Under the pieces are notes generated by a model, which ran no database searches, was not told the DNA's origin, and saw only the letters and a program-made list of their open reading frames with translations. A program made the position numbers and the translations under genes. This document shows positions 1-6,117 of a stretch of DNA of 10,581 nt, piece by piece (the first letter of the stretch is position 1; every line of letters begins with the position of its first letter). Source of the stretch: Candidatus Staskawiczbacteria bacterium (GTDB lineage Bacteria; Patescibacteriota; Minisyncoccia; Minisyncoccales; Staskawiczbacteraceae); contig CALRCB010000012.1 in NCBI GenBank assembly GCA_943354455.1, positions 1 to 10,581 on the forward strand. Direction: 5' to 3'.

Positions 1-104
1 GAACCCCGGCGCAACGAAAAATTGGCCTCATCTAAAATTGGCTTGTTACTTTCCCATTGAAAGGAAACATTATTAAATTTTACGATAGTTTCATTGCCTG
101 ACAT
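1..104 (-). CDS. ABC-F-type ATP-binding protein, N-terminal fragment
   Basis: Partial gene that runs off the left edge. The minus strand from 104 to 1 gives 34 uninterrupted codons. The peptide opens MSGNETIVKFNNVSF and later reads KPILDEANFSLRRG. This is the usual start of an ABC ATPase nucleotide-binding domain: a first beta strand, the aromatic A-loop region and the strand just before Walker A, which would lie outside the window. The lack of a membrane segment and the KPILDE...F.(L/V)RRG wording match ABC-F proteins, soluble twin-ABC ATPases that act on ribosomes; that assignment rests on remembered family sequences. An in-frame ATG also exists at 122-120, but it overlaps the putative -10 box, so 104 is preferred. 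No Shine-Dalgarno is visible. It could instead be an ordinary ABC exporter ATPase, since only the N-terminus can be seen. Confidence 0.75.
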   Translation of the reverse strand, partial: MSGNETIVKFNNVSFQWESNKPILDEANFSLRRG

Positions 105-120
105 AGGCAGATATTGACAC

Positions 121-150
121 ATTTTAAGATAAGTATCAAGCTATTGACAA
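121..150 (-). promoter_or_regulatory. Putative minus-strand promoter for the ABC-F gene
   Basis: Read on the minus strand, TTGTCA (150-145), an 18-base spacer and TAAAAT (126-121) make a plausible sigma-70-type promoter. The start of transcription would fall near 114, about ten bases before the ATG at 104. Its -35 box lies almost exactly over the plus-strand -35 box. Confidence 0.4.
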
Positions 151-172
151 TAATTATTAATAGGAGTACAAT
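144..172 (+). promoter_or_regulatory. Sigma-70-type promoter for the secreted-protein gene
   Basis: A perfect TTGACA (144-149), a 17-base spacer and TACAAT (167-172, one mismatch to TATAAT). Transcription would begin around 177-180, leaving a leader of about 90 bases. The leader contains two weak hairpins (TGGG/CCCA at 179-190 and GTTAT/ATAAC at 196-212) but no regulatory RNA class that I recognise. Confidence 0.7.
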
Positions 173-253
173 AAATATTGGGTAATCCCAGGTTTGTTAT
201 ATGGCAAATAACTCGCTATTGTGGCGGGGTTGCACTAACAAATCAAGCAATGT

Positions 254-260
254 AAAGGAA
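254..260 (+). promoter_or_regulatory. Shine-Dalgarno site of the secreted-protein gene
   Basis: AAAGGAA lies 7 bases before the ATG at 268 and fixes that start over the in-frame ATG four codons later. It is the clearest Shine-Dalgarno at a gene start in this window; most downstream genes have none. Confidence 0.7.
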
Positions 261-267
261 TTGTCTC

Positions 268-849
268 ATGGTCAAGCACATGTTGGCTCTTGTTCTGGCT
301 TGTTTGGTGACAATGGGTTTTGCGGGCGTATGTCCGGCCCAAGATGTTGACGACATCTCTCGGACCGTTGGGAAGGTCACTGACAAGTTAGAGGAAACTG
401 CGCTTAAGCTGAAACTGCTGAGGCTTCAGTTACAAGTGACAGACCTTTCAATTCAACTGGACACAATCGAACTCTGTAGGGCTGAAATCAATTTGCTTGC
501 TCACGGCCCAGTTGAAAAATTGCGAGAGAGCATCGAGAAATTTCTTTCGCGGGCTGGTAGTAGTCCGATTGATTCGGTGTGGCCAAAAGTCTACGGCCAA
601 GAAGTGCGACCAATTCTGGTCGCCAGTTTCAAGGGTGATCCCTTGCCCAAGAAATTGACCAAGACTCAGGCCAGGATTGTACTGGCCGGTGGAGAAAAGA
701 GCGACCTCAAGAAAATGAGCGAAGAAGCTCTTTTGGTTATCGGAGAAGAAGATGTGCGCATTAAGAAGAAAGGGGTGGCGGTGGTAGAACTCGAAGATTC
801 CATCAAAAAGGAACTCGAAAAGATCAAGAAGAGATTAAAAGACGATTGA
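268..849 (+). CDS. Secreted/periplasmic coiled-coil protein, function unknown
   Basis: A 193-residue protein I do not recognise. Residues 1-25 look like a Sec signal peptide: a basic start (MVKH), a hydrophobic core at about 5-20 and likely signal peptidase I cleavage near CPA-Q (24/25). Cys22 is not in a proper lipobox, so a lipoprotein is unlikely. Residues about 29-60 and 173-193 are heptad-like, Leu/Lys/Glu-rich and probably coiled coil. Between them lies a possible small globular part (about 100-170, including VWPKVYG and IVLAGGEKSD). The gene is a compositional outlier: hand counts of four lines within it give about 49% GC, against about 37% for a line in the translocase gene. It also has its own canonical promoter, a Shine-Dalgarno and a terminator, so it is a self-contained unit and may have been acquired by transfer. 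No partner or pathway can be read from its neighbours. Confidence 0.75.
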   Translation: MVKHMLALVLACLVTMGFAGVCPAQDVDDISRTVGKVTDKLEETALKLKLLRLQLQVTDLSIQLDTIELCRAEINLLAHGPVEKLRESIEKFLSRAGSSPIDSVWPKVYGQEVRPILVASFKGDPLPKKLTKTQARIVLAGGEKSDLKKMSEEALLVIGEEDVRIKKKGVAVVELEDSIKKELEKIKKRLKDD

Positions 850-880
850 TTCGTTGCGTGCGTAGGGCAAATTTTGCCAG

Positions 881-923
881 AACCCCAAATCTGTTTTAGG
901 ACGGATGAGGGGTTATTTTTTTT
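881..923 (+). terminator. Rho-independent terminator after the secreted-protein gene
   Basis: AACCCC (881-886) pairs with GGGGTT (909-914), followed by a T-rich tract at 916-923. The loop is long (22 bases) but can fold further through ATC/GAT. A second small hairpin (GGCAA/TTGCC, 866-878) lies just before it, right after the stop codon. Confidence 0.6.
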
Positions 924-934
924 GCAACAATTTT

Positions 935-962
935 TTGGTATTTGAAATATCTGTGTTAATAT
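935..962 (+). promoter_or_regulatory. Possible promoter of the small membrane-protein pair
   Basis: TTGGTA (935-940), a 16-base spacer and TAATAT (957-962), with a TG one base before the -10 box. The match is only moderate and the surrounding sequence is very AT-rich, so this is tentative. A promoter somewhere between the terminator at 923 and the start at 995 is expected. Confidence 0.3.
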
Positions 963-994
963 AAAATTAATTAATAACGTGTAATAATAATTTC

Positions 995-1255
995 ATGATT
1001 ATGGATACCATATTAGCAACTAATATTTTATTTTATACTCTGACAATATTTTTGGTTTTGTTTGCGGTATGTGTGGTGGCAGTTTCCATTAATGTGATTA
1101 TGATCATCAGGGTTTTAAAAAGAGAAGCGGAAAGAATTGAAAGCGATATTAAGGCGGTGCGGGATAAAGTGAAAAACGGGTCAATGGCCATTACTTCTTT
1201 TCTTGTTTCCATAGCATCATTTTTAAATAAAAAAGATAAAAAGTCGAAGAAGTAA
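995..1255 (+). CDS. Small single-span membrane protein, function unknown
   Basis: An 86-residue protein with a long hydrophobic segment (about residues 9-39). A charged helix follows (about 40-60, rich in Arg, Glu, Lys), then a short second hydrophobic patch (63-77) and a very basic tail (NKKDKKSKK). It looks like a membrane anchor with a cytoplasmic amphipathic helix; no catalytic residues are visible. Starts at 995 and 1001 (Met3) are both possible; the longer one is given, and no Shine-Dalgarno helps to choose. It lies 24 bases before the next small membrane protein, and the pair ends at one terminator, so they are probably co-transcribed. I infer a role in the envelope but no specific function. 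Confidence 0.65.
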   Translation: MIMDTILATNILFYTLTIFLVLFAVCVVAVSINVIMIIRVLKREAERIESDIKAVRDKVKNGSMAITSFLVSIASFLNKKDKKSKK

Positions 1256-1279
1256 TAACTTAAAATAATATATATAACT

Positions 1280-1639
1280 ATGGCTAAGAAAAATAATTTA
1301 GGCAAAGAAGTATTAATTGGGGCTGGGTTGGTGGCGGTGGCCGCCGCCGCTGCCGGGGCTTACTTTTTATACGGTTCAAAAAATGCAAAACAAAATCGAA
1401 AACAGGTAAAAGCATGGACTTTGAAAGCTAAAGGAGAAGTTTTGGAAAAACTCGAAAAATTAAAAGATATTAACGAAGATATTTATCAAAAAGTGGTAAA
1501 TGAGGTGTCAAAAAAATATCAGGCCGTTAAAAGCATTGATAAAAAGGATGTTTTGGAGTTTGCAAAAGAACTGCATTCTCACTGGAAAAGTATTTCAAAG
1601 GAAATTGTTGCATTTCATAAAGCAAAAGGAAAAAAATAG
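1280..1639 (+). CDS. YtxH-like membrane-anchored helical protein
   Basis: A 119-residue protein: a short basic start (MAKKNNLGKE), one Gly/Ala-rich membrane segment (about residues 11-31), a positively charged stretch (GSKNAKQNRKQVK, 32-44) and a long Lys/Glu-rich helical domain (45-117). This layout resembles YtxH-type proteins and small proteins common in Patescibacteria; the likeness is by architecture, not a confident family assignment. The codons for the alanine run form a GC-rich island (about 1331-1358) within an AT-rich gene and could fold into a GGCGG/CCGCC hairpin (1333-1345) in the early mRNA. It follows the 86-residue membrane protein by 24 bases and is followed by a strong terminator. 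No Shine-Dalgarno is seen before the ATG. Confidence 0.7.
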   Translation: MAKKNNLGKEVLIGAGLVAVAAAAAGAYFLYGSKNAKQNRKQVKAWTLKAKGEVLEKLEKLKDINEDIYQKVVNEVSKKYQAVKSIDKKDVLEFAKELHSHWKSISKEIVAFHKAKGKK

Positions 1640-1648
1640 TTATATCAA

Positions 1649-1683
1649 TGAAAAAGCTGTCATAATCTGACGGCTTTTCATTT
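1649..1683 (+). terminator. Strong hairpin terminator after the membrane-protein pair
   Basis: The arm at 1649-1662 pairs with 1668-1680 (13 pairs with one bulged A and one G-U pair) around the 5-base loop TAATC, and is followed by TTTAT. The A-run in the left arm gives T's on the other strand, so it could work in both directions. Confidence 0.75.
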
Positions 1684-1703
1684 ATATAGGTTTTAGGTAT
1701 AAT
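1675..1703 (+). promoter_or_regulatory. Promoter of the translocase-kinase gene run
   Basis: A perfect TATAAT -10 box (1698-1703) with TTTTCA (1675-1680, 4 of 6 matches) 17 bases upstream. The -35 box lies inside the right arm of the preceding terminator. Transcription should begin near 1710, only about six bases before the ATG at 1716, so the mRNA would be nearly leaderless. Confidence 0.6.
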
Positions 1704-1715
1704 TACATTAATTGT

Positions 1716-1943
1716 ATGGACTATTTTTTTTGGGGAACAATTTTATTATTTGTTGCGACGGTAATTTATTATATTATCTTTTTTTCTTTTATTTACTATT
1801 GGCATGAGAAGAGAGCCACTTTTTTGGTAGTTCCCCTTATTTATACCTTTGAATTCTTTCTTATAGGATTTCTTATTATTTCCTTGACCGTTATTTTATT
1901 ACAGTATATGCCTGATATATTAGAGATTTTCATAAAATTATAA
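1716..1943 (+). CDS. Small two-span membrane protein, function unknown
   Basis: A 75-residue, very hydrophobic protein rich in Phe, Ile and Tyr. It has two predicted membrane segments (about residues 5-28 and 37-66) joined by a short polar turn (YYWHEKRA) that would carry the only notable charge. There is no signal peptide or recognisable motif. The start lies directly after a consensus promoter with almost no leader. The gene ends 7 bases before the membrane-associated partner of the translocase and is the first gene of the run. By position it could be a membrane component accompanying that ATPase, comparable in size to small membrane subunits of conjugation machines, but no homology is claimed. 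Confidence 0.65.
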   Translation: MDYFFWGTILLFVATVIYYIIFFSFIYYWHEKRATFLVVPLIYTFEFFLIGFLIISLTVILLQYMPDILEIFIKL

Positions 1944-1950
1944 AAATAAG

Positions 1951-3348
1951 ATGGCAAAATTATCTGATTATTTCTTTTTTTTAAACCCAGTCAATAAATT
2001 TTTTATGGGCGGGTTTTGGTGGCTTGCCATTATGGCCGTAATATTTTTTGTACCATTTCTGAGGGTTTGGTGGTGGGTATTTTTCCCTCTACTGCTTTCT
2101 ATAGAATTGCGGACGCTTTACCTGTGGTGGATAGAGTGGGACTATGCTTATGCAAATAAAAAATGGGTGGTTCTGGAAGTTATTACGCCAAAAGAAGTAT
2201 TGGTTCCGTTAAAAGCAATGGAAGATATTTTTACCGTTATGTGGGGAGTAAATTATGATTCTCCTAATTGGCGCGAAAAATGGTGCGAAGGAATGTTAAC
2301 CGATGCTGCCGGATGGACATCTTATGAAATTGTTAGCATTGAAGGAAATTTGCATTTTTATATAAGGGTTACCGAGTCTGGAAGATCTTCACTAGAAACA
2401 GTTTTGTATGGCCATTACCCAGAATTAGAAATACGCGAAGTACCCGATTATACCAAGGACGTTCCTCAAGACATGCCTAATAAAGAATGGAATACGTATG
2501 GAGAGGATTTTTTGCTGGGCGGAAAATCTGATGTATATCCGATAAGAACCTATGAAAAATTCTTTGAGCCGCAGGGTGAAAAAATTTCGGCTGAAGAAAA
2601 AAGAATTGACCCAATGTCTTCATTGCTAGAAATGATGTCAAAGTTAGGTCCAGGCGAGCAATTTTGGCTTCAATTTATTGCGATGTCTTCCGATGAGCCT
2701 GATTTTCAAAAAGAAGCAGAAGATGTGATTGCAGAATTAACCAAGCGTCCAGTAAAGAAAACCAAAACATTTTTTGCAGAAATATCAGAAATGTTATGGA
2801 ATGTTCTGTTCGGTCCCCAAAAAGAGGGTTCGGGTGAAAAGGCTAGTTATAGTTGGATAGATTCAGCAAAAAGTGATGGTGATGATGGAATTAAAGAATT
2901 ACTATTGAGTCCAGGCGAAAGAGAAATACTTACCGAAGTTGAAAATAAATTAAAACGACCAGTGTTTAGAACTGGAATCAGGGGCATGTATGTTGCTCGT
3001 CGTGAAAATTGGAATGCTGGGCATCGTATTTTAACCCGGGCTTACTTTGGGCATTTTCTAACTAAGCAAATGAATTTTATTAGTTTTTCTAAAATTACTC
3101 GGCCAAAAACTAAGTATATGTTCAGAAAAAGTGTGCCTGTAATAAGAAGCAGAAAAATGTTCCGTAATTATGTGGCACGATTTACCCCGCTTTTTCCAAA
3201 CAGAAAAGGAGAAATGTCTATTTTTAATACCGAAGAATTAGCAACACTATACCACTTCCCATTAAAAATTACCGGATTGGTGGCGCCTACTATGGCTAGG
3301 GTTGAATCTAAAAAAGGAGGGCCCCCACCGAATTTACCAATGGAGTAG
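1951..3348 (+). CDS. Membrane-anchored partner of HerA/VirD4-like ATPase
   Basis: A 465-residue protein. Two adjacent Trp/Phe-rich membrane segments (about residues 20-38 and 41-60) are followed by a large soluble region. That region contains a YPELEIREVPDYT segment (156-168) and, near the C-terminus, NTEELATLYHFP (426-437) and a Pro-rich end (GGPPPNLPME). From memory of the family, these wordings occur in the N-terminal half of long bacterial proteins annotated as type IV secretion DNA-binding ATPases (HerA/VirD4 group), just before the Walker A domain. Here that half is a separate gene, followed 24 bases later by the ATPase half. The likely role is to tether the ATPase to the membrane and help assemble a DNA- or protein-translocating ring; the substrate is unknown. 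The start MAKLSDYFF follows the previous stop by 7 bases with no Shine-Dalgarno. Confidence 0.7.
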   Translation: MAKLSDYFFFLNPVNKFFMGGFWWLAIMAVIFFVPFLRVWWWVFFPLLLSIELRTLYLWWIEWDYAYANKKWVVLEVITPKEVLVPLKAMEDIFTVMWGVNYDSPNWREKWCEGMLTDAAGWTSYEIVSIEGNLHFYIRVTESGRSSLETVLYGHYPELEIREVPDYTKDVPQDMPNKEWNTYGEDFLLGGKSDVYPIRTYEKFFEPQGEKISAEEKRIDPMSSLLEMMSKLGPGEQFWLQFIAMSSDEPDFQKEAEDVIAELTKRPVKKTKTFFAEISEMLWNVLFGPQKEGSGEKASYSWIDSAKSDGDDGIKELLLSPGEREILTEVENKLKRPVFRTGIRGMYVARRENWNAGHRILTRAYFGHFLTKQMNFISFSKITRPKTKYMFRKSVPVIRSRKMFRNYVARFTPLFPNRKGEMSIFNTEELATLYHFPLKITGLVAPTMARVESKKGGPPPNLPME

Positions 3349-3372
3349 GTTAAATTTTATTTAATAAATAAT

Positions 3373-5082
3373 ATGGATCATAATAAAATAACATTTTTTG
3401 GATTAACTTCTTTTAGAAATCAAAAAAAGAAGTTTGGCATAAAGCAGGACGACCGGCGCCGGCATTTTTATACTATCGGTAAAACCGGTATGGGAAAGTC
3501 TAATTTAATGGAAAATATGGCTATTCAAGACATTCAAAATGGCTATGGGATTGCCTATGTTGACCCTCATGGAGAGGGAGCTGAAAAACTTTTGGATTTT
3601 ATTCCTAAGGGAAGAATTAATGATGTTATTTTTTTAAACCCCGCTGATTTAGATTTTCCTATTGCCTTTAATGTAATGGAAAAGGTGGATTTTAGATACC
3701 GTCACTTGGTAGCTGGTGGATTGATGGCGGTGTTTAAAAAGGTTTGGCCAGATGTGTGGTCGGCCAGAATGGAATATATTTTAAATAATACTATTTTGGC
3801 GCTTTTAGAATACCCAGACTCAACGTTGCTCGGAGTCAACCGAATGTTGGCTGATCCAGAATACAGAAAAGAAGTGGTAGCCAATGTTACTGACCCAACG
3901 GTAAAAGCTTTTTGGGTAAACGAATTTGCAAGGTACAGTCAAAAATATGAAACCGAAGCCACGGCTGCCATTCAAAACAAAGTGGGGCAGTTTATGTCAA
4001 ATGCCCTGATAAGAAATATTATCGGCCAGACTAAATCAACTATTAACATGCGCCAAATAATGGATGATGGAAAGATTTTGATTTTGGATTTATCAAAGGG
4101 AAGAATTGGTGAAGATAATTCCCGGCTGTTGGGGGCTTTGCTGATTACTAAAATCCAATTAGCGGCCATGTCACGGGTTGATATCCCTGAAGCAGAACGC
4201 AAAGATTTTTATTTATACGTTGACGAGTTTCAAAACTTTGCCACAGAATCATTTGCCAGCATATTATCAGAGGCCAGAAAATACCGCTTGAATTTAATTG
4301 TGGGACACCAGTACATCAGTCAAATGGATGAAATTGTGCGTGATGCGGTTTTTGGAAACGTAGGAACTCTAGCGGTATTCCGGGTTGGTGCCGAAGATGC
4401 GGACTTTTTAGAACGGGAATTTTCGCCAGAATTTATGGCCACCGACTTGGTAAACTTGGGGAAATATAATATTTATTTAAAGTTAATGATTGACGGAGTG
4501 GCCTCTCATCCTTTTTCTGCTCAAACCATGGAACCGCCAACTCCTATTGCTGATTCAAGTCGCAGTAAAATTATTGAGGCTTCTCGCCAGACTTATGGCG
4601 TTAAACGAGAAATTGTTGAAGAAGACATTAGGAAATGGACTCAGTTAAGTCAAACGCCATCAGCGACGGTGGGTGGTAAAATTCCAACTTCAAGCAGTAT
4701 TGTGCCTGGATCTATTAGGCCATCAGATTCACTTTCTTTGGGCTCAGCAGAACAGACCGTTTTATATGATGCAATTTGTTCGGTGTGCGGTAAAGCCACA
4801 AAAACTATTTTTGAGCCGACCGTCGGGCGGCCAGTGTATTGCAAATCTTGTTTGAAGAAAATAAAAAATTCGGGAATCAACACTTCAAAGCCTGATACTC
4901 AAAAGCCCGCCGAACCGCCGGCCGTAGAAACGGTTATAGAAAACGTTTCATTTAAATCTCAAGATAAAAAAAATCCACCACTGGAAAAAAAACCGGATTC
5001 ACTTCAGCCAAAAAGAAAAGAAATTAATTTGTCCGAATTAAAAAAAGCCTTGGAAAAATCATTGGATAATAAAACAGAATGA
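3373..5082 (+). CDS. HerA/VirD4-type translocase ATPase with zinc-ribbon tail
   Basis: A 569-residue P-loop ATPase. Walker A is GKTGMGKS (36-43). The segment YVDPHGEGAEKLLDFIP (62-78) and a Walker B/DEF box, LYVDEFQNFA (281-290, Asp284-Glu285), follow, then a sensor-like VGHQY (310-314). This is the conserved layout of the HerA/VirD4/TraD family, which drives DNA through membranes or couples it to type IV secretion. After the ATPase domain (to about 390) come a flexible Ser/Pro-rich linker, a zinc ribbon with Cys469, Cys472, Cys490 and Cys493, a second Pro/Lys-rich linker and a short helix (NLSELKKALEKSL, 552-564). The protein itself has no membrane segment; the upstream gene supplies two. 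No relaxase or other mating-pore gene is visible here, so conjugation, DNA uptake and a housekeeping role remain open. The stop overlaps the next start (ATGA, 5079-5082). Confidence 0.85.
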   Translation: MDHNKITFFGLTSFRNQKKKFGIKQDDRRRHFYTIGKTGMGKSNLMENMAIQDIQNGYGIAYVDPHGEGAEKLLDFIPKGRINDVIFLNPADLDFPIAFNVMEKVDFRYRHLVAGGLMAVFKKVWPDVWSARMEYILNNTILALLEYPDSTLLGVNRMLADPEYRKEVVANVTDPTVKAFWVNEFARYSQKYETEATAAIQNKVGQFMSNALIRNIIGQTKSTINMRQIMDDGKILILDLSKGRIGEDNSRLLGALLITKIQLAAMSRVDIPEAERKDFYLYVDEFQNFATESFASILSEARKYRLNLIVGHQYISQMDEIVRDAVFGNVGTLAVFRVGAEDADFLEREFSPEFMATDLVNLGKYNIYLKLMIDGVASHPFSAQTMEPPTPIADSSRSKIIEASRQTYGVKREIVEEDIRKWTQLSQTPSATVGGKIPTSSSIVPGSIRPSDSLSLGSAEQTVLYDAICSVCGKATKTIFEPTVGRPVYCKSCLKKIKNSGINTSKPDTQKPAEPPAVETVIENVSFKSQDKKNPPLEKKPDSLQPKRKEINLSELKKALEKSLDNKTE

Positions 5083-6116
5083 AAACCATAAAAGACTTTG
5101 ATGTAGAAGGAAAACGCATCTTGGTAAGATGCGATTTTAATGTTCCGCTTGATGAAGATGGAAATATCTGTGATGATTTCCGGATTGTAAAAACCTTGCC
5201 GACCATAGAATATTTAGTTGAGCAAAAAGCAAAAATAATTTTAATGTCGCATTTGGGCGAACCGGAAGGCAGAATAATTCCGGCGTTAAATTTAAATAAG
5301 ATAAAAGAAAAACTGGAAGAATTACTGAATATGGATATTGTAAAAGCCGATGATTGTATCGGCCCAAAGGTACAGCAACAGGTGGAAAATTTAGAACCCG
5401 GGGAAATTTTATTGTTAGAAAATCTAAGATTCCATAAAGAAGAAACTGAAAATGATTCGGATTTTGCTGAAAAGCTGGCGCAGTTGGGAGATTTTTATAT
5501 TAACGATGCATTTGCTGATTGCCATCGTACTCATGCATCTATTGCTTTAATTCCGCAATTTTTACCTGGCGGGGCGGGGCTTTTGTTAGAAGAAGAAATA
5601 AGTGTTTTGTCAAAAATTATGCAACAACCCGATCGTCCCATGGTGGCAATTATTGGGGGGTCCAAGGCCTCAACTAAGGCGCCATTAGTAGATCCATTTT
5701 GCGCATTTGCTGATTTGGTAATTGTTAACGGACTCATTAAGCAAGAACTTATTGCTCAAAAAATTCCTTTGCAATATCCGGAAAAAGTGTTGGGTCCAAA
5801 AGACAACTTAGAAAGATTGGATGTTAATGAGCAAGATGTTTTGCGCTTTACATCACCCATATTAAAAGCTAAAACCATTTTTTGGAACGGTCCGTTTGGG
5901 AAATTTGAAGACGAACAATATAAAAATGGAACATTGCAAATTGCCAAAGCCATTATTGAAAGCAAAGCGTTTTCGGTTGTTGGGGGCGGGGAAACCATTG
6001 AATTTTTAGATAAAGAGGGTATGCTTGACCAGTTCAGCCATGTTTCAACCGGTGGCGGAGCAATGCTGGATTTTATTTCCGGCCAAACTTTACCCGGTTT
6101 AGAAGCGTTAAATTAA
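5079..6116 (+). CDS. pgk: Phosphoglycerate kinase, compact and divergent
   Basis: Phosphoglycerate kinase transfers phosphate between 1,3-bisphosphoglycerate and ADP in cytosolic glycolysis. Family signatures are clear: VRCDFNVPLD (16-25), SHLG (57-60), LLENLRFHKEE (112-122), NDAFADCHRTHAS (142-154), GGSKASTK (193-200), WNGPFGKFE (269-277), VGGGET (301-306) and STGGGAMLDF (323-332). Most substrate-binding basic residues remain (Arg17, Arg35, His58, Arg117, Arg150). Unusual points: the normal SHLGRP is SHLGEP (Glu61 in place of Arg); the usual GGGD is GGGE (Glu305); and at 345 residues it is shorter than the usual 385-400. The loss lies between GGSKASTK and WNGP, where the usual GGG-helix and DIG segments are missing or rewritten. 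The start overlaps the upstream stop (ATGA), suggesting translational coupling. The family is certain; full activity is not. Confidence 0.9.
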   Translation: MKTIKDFDVEGKRILVRCDFNVPLDEDGNICDDFRIVKTLPTIEYLVEQKAKIILMSHLGEPEGRIIPALNLNKIKEKLEELLNMDIVKADDCIGPKVQQQVENLEPGEILLLENLRFHKEETENDSDFAEKLAQLGDFYINDAFADCHRTHASIALIPQFLPGGAGLLLEEEISVLSKIMQQPDRPMVAIIGGSKASTKAPLVDPFCAFADLVIVNGLIKQELIAQKIPLQYPEKVLGPKDNLERLDVNEQDVLRFTSPILKAKTIFWNGPFGKFEDEQYKNGTLQIAKAIIESKAFSVVGGGETIEFLDKEGMLDQFSHVSTGGGAMLDFISGQTLPGLEALN

Positions 6117-6117
6117 T

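Noticed and set aside
112..149. TATTGACA occurs twice, at 112-119 and 142-149, 30 bases apart.
   Set aside because: Only the second has a good -10 box at the right distance; eight-base repeats in AT-rich DNA are weak evidence for an operator.
201..350. A 49-codon open frame from an ATG at 201 overlapping the start of the secreted-protein gene.
   Set aside because: No Shine-Dalgarno, Cys/Gly/Ser-rich nonsense-like peptide, and it overlaps the well-supported gene in another frame.
1033..1305. A 90-codon minus-strand open frame.
   Set aside because: It lies opposite the 86-residue membrane protein; hydrophobic codons read backwards often stay open, and no promoter or start signal supports it.
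3313..3320. A strong Shine-Dalgarno-like AAGGAGG inside the 465-residue gene.
   Set aside because: It lies over 50 bases before the next ATG and encodes Lys-Gly-Gly of the Pro-rich end; the nearest ATG (3342) gives only two codons.
5137..5367. Several minus-strand open frames of 60-80 codons opposite the kinase, translocase and later genes.
   Set aside because: All are antisense to confidently identified proteins and their peptides show no motifs; they are shadows.
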